Part shown: piece by piece, positions 62,584 through 64,000 of the stretch
How the letters are laid out: each line of letters begins with the position of its first letter
How positions within the stretch are numbered: the stretch's first letter is position 1
Assembly: GCF_001613165.1 (NCBI RefSeq)
Contig: NZ_BDBV01000055.1
Span: forward strand, 62,001-126,000
From: Nocardia mexicana NBRC 108244
Lineage (GTDB): Bacteria > Actinomycetota > Actinomycetes > Mycobacteriales > Mycobacteriaceae
Reading direction: 5' to 3'
DNA: 64,000 nucleotides
Program-made: the position numbers and the translations under genes
Notes under the pieces: generated by a model
The model's database searches: none
Told to the model about the DNA's origin: nothing
The model's input: the letters and a program-made list of their open reading frames with translations, nothing else

Positions 62584-63948
62584 ATGACGACCGACGCGCG
62601 CGCACTGGCGCGCTCCCTGATGTCCAAACACGACCCGGACGGCAACGGGTCCGCCGCCGCGGCGACGGCCACCGCGGCACCCGACTCACCGGCCACGGCC
62701 CGGCCGACCCTGGACACCGCCTTCCGCGATCACCCCGGCGTGGTCGAGGCCACCGAGAAGTGGGCACGGTTCGACACCTGGGCCCGCGGGGCCGGGGTGA
62801 TCAACCCGTATTATCTGCCGCACGAGGGCATCAGCGGGCCGGTGACCCGGTTCGCGGGCCGGGATATGTTGAACTTCAGCAGTTTCGGCTATCTCGACCT
62901 GGCCGCCGAACCCCGCGTGCACGCGGCCGCGGTCAAGGCCATCGAGCAGTACGGCACCTCCGCGGCCGCCGTCCGGCTGGTCGCCGGTGAACTGCCGCTG
63001 TACGGAGCGCTCGAGTCGGAGATCGCCCGGATCTACGACACCGACGCGGCCATCGTGACCGCCAGCGGCTTCCTCACCAATGCCGCCGCGGTGGGCTTCC
63101 TGCTCGGCAAGCGCGATATCGCCGTGTGCGATTCGCTCATCCACAACAGCATCATCCAGGGCACCGAGTGGGCCGGGTGCAAGCGAGTCACCTTCCGGCA
63201 CAACGATCCCGAGTCGCTCGAGGCGATCCTGTCCATGTCGCGGCGCAGCTTCGAACGGGCGATGGTGCTCATCGAGGGCGTCTACAGCATGGACGGCGAT
63301 ATCGTGCGACTCCCCGAAATCATCGAGGTGGCACGGAAATACGACTGCTCGATCATGATCGACGAGGCGCATTCGTTCGGCGTGCTCGGCGAGCGCGGGC
63401 TCGGCGTGCGCGAGCACTTCGACCTGCCCGGCGACGCGGTCGACGTCTGGATGGGCACGCTGTCGAAGGGAATCGGCAGCGTCGGCGGATATCTCGCGGC
63501 CAACCGGGAACTGGTCGACGGCTTCAAGTACTCCGCCTCCGGCCTGAGCATGTACACCGCCTCCCCCGCGCCCTCGGCCGCGGCGGCGGCGCTCGAGGCG
63601 CTGGCCGTACTGCACGACGAGCCGGAACGCGTTGCGGCGCTGCGGCACAACTCCGAGTACTTCTACCGGCGCGCCGGTGAGCTCGGCTTCGACACCGGCA
63701 ACGGGCAGGGCACGCCGATCACCCCGATCATCACCGGCGCCGACGAGCCCGCCGTGCGTGCCTCGATGGAACTGCTGGAACACAACGTGATGGCCAATGC
63801 CATCGGCCATCCCGTCGTCCCGGCGGGTGAGGCCCGGCTGCGGTTCTTCATCAACTGCCGCCACACCGAACAACAGCTCGACCACGCGTTGAACACCGTG
63901 CGTGCGGTGTTCGACGGGTTCACCGAACAAGAGGGGCAACATTCGTGA
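62584..63948 (+). CDS. Alpha-oxoamine synthase (PLP-dependent acyl-amino acid condensing enzyme)
   Basis: A 454-residue fold-type I PLP enzyme of the KBL/AONS/serine palmitoyltransferase family. FSSFGYLDLAAEPRVHAAAV, D260 and H263 in IMIDEAHSFGVLGERGLG, and the Schiff-base K295 in GTLSKGIGSVGGYLAAN are present. Residues 1-45 are an Ala/Pro-rich extension absent from AONS. The family condenses an acyl thioester with an amino acid with loss of CO2. It starts 10 bp after the PKS stop, so the acyl donor is probably the PKS ACP, as in fumonisin-type systems. Biotin-pathway AONS is unlikely because no other bio genes are present. Confidence 0.9.
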   Translation: MTTDARALARSLMSKHDPDGNGSAAAATATAAPDSPATARPTLDTAFRDHPGVVEATEKWARFDTWARGAGVINPYYLPHEGISGPVTRFAGRDMLNFSSFGYLDLAAEPRVHAAAVKAIEQYGTSAAAVRLVAGELPLYGALESEIARIYDTDAAIVTASGFLTNAAAVGFLLGKRDIAVCDSLIHNSIIQGTEWAGCKRVTFRHNDPESLEAILSMSRRSFERAMVLIEGVYSMDGDIVRLPEIIEVARKYDCSIMIDEAHSFGVLGERGLGVREHFDLPGDAVDVWMGTLSKGIGSVGGYLAANRELVDGFKYSASGLSMYTASPAPSAAAAALEALAVLHDEPERVAALRHNSEYFYRRAGELGFDTGNGQGTPITPIITGADEPAVRASMELLEHNVMANAIGHPVVPAGEARLRFFINCRHTEQQLDHALNTVRAVFDGFTEQEGQHS

Positions 63949-64000
63949 AGCTACCGCCGAATCTACTGCGAAAAGCGCTGGTGCCGTTGGTAGCACTGGC
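63945..64000 (+). CDS. Third gene of PKS operon, truncated by window edge
   Basis: A GTG at 63945 overlaps the preceding stop (GTGA) and reads VKLPPNLLRKALVPLVALA to the end of the window. The basic then hydrophobic start fits a signal or membrane anchor. Only 18 full codons are seen, so the product is unknown. The coupling shows it belongs to the same operon. Confidence 0.5.
   Translation, partial: MKLPPNLLRKALVPLVAL

Noticed and set aside
62584..63948. BioF (8-amino-7-oxononanoate synthase of biotin synthesis)
   Set aside because: No other biotin genes are present. The gene is coupled to a PKS without a thioesterase and has an extra N-terminal segment, so another alpha-oxoamine synthase role fits better.

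Overview
The window is high-GC actinobacterial DNA that reads best as a chromosomal segment of a mycolic-acid-containing Mycobacteriales member, most likely Nocardia with Rhodococcus as the alternative. Supporting genes are a DosR/DosS-type two-component pair, a KasA-like mycolate ketosynthase, an MmpL transporter, a cutinase, a biotin sulfoxide reductase, a KshB-type reductase, a deazaflavin-type reductase, bacterial nitric oxide synthase and UdgX. No rRNA, tRNA or CRISPR array was recognised. Genus assignment is an inference from gene content.

1-10 kb: a truncated XRE regulator diverges from two small overlapping genes. Next come an ArsR-phosphatase fusion with its own operator, a VOC protein, a TVP38-type membrane protein, a decayed Tn3 transposase, a gamma-resorcylate-decarboxylase-like hydrolase coupled to a TetR gene, an endo/exonuclease/phosphatase protein, an SDR, a virginiamycin-B-lyase-like propeller and a secreted phytase-esterase-like protein. 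10-20 kb: a subtilisin-type protease without a visible signal peptide, a zinc-ribbon/coiled-coil protein beside a repeat-rich control region, a self-regulated RHH-VOC-methyltransferase operon, a LysR/EamA divergent pair, a dispersed hairpin repeat and an orphan tyrosine recombinase.

20-34 kb: a TetR/hydrolase divergent pair with two matching operators, an amidase, a UvrA-like ABC ATPase grouped with a small membrane protein and a deazaflavin-type reductase, a second copy of the hairpin repeat with a tandem-repeat tail, an AraC-VOC operon, AMP nucleosidase, BisC and a Tat-exported family 1 glycosidase. 34-46 kb: the DevR/DevS pair split by one reversed gene, then a Baeyer-Villiger-type monooxygenase, nitric oxide synthase, UdgX, a KasA-like synthase, a GntR regulator, an AarF-type kinase and a cutinase.

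46-64 kb: MmpL, then an operon of two tandem PF10118 metalloproteins and a fused FAD/2Fe-2S reductase. An MFS-TetR operon and a SnoaL-like gene follow. The window closes with what looks like the most interesting unit: a single-module fully reducing PKS (KS-AT-DH-ER-KR-ACP, no thioesterase), an alpha-oxoamine synthase and the start of a third coupled gene. Seven similar 13-bp boxes lie between the SnoaL gene and the PKS. The architecture suggests an acyl chain is made on the PKS and released by PLP-dependent decarboxylative condensation with an amino acid, giving a sphingoid-like or fumonisin-like amino-ketone lipid under dedicated transcriptional control. The product is unknown.
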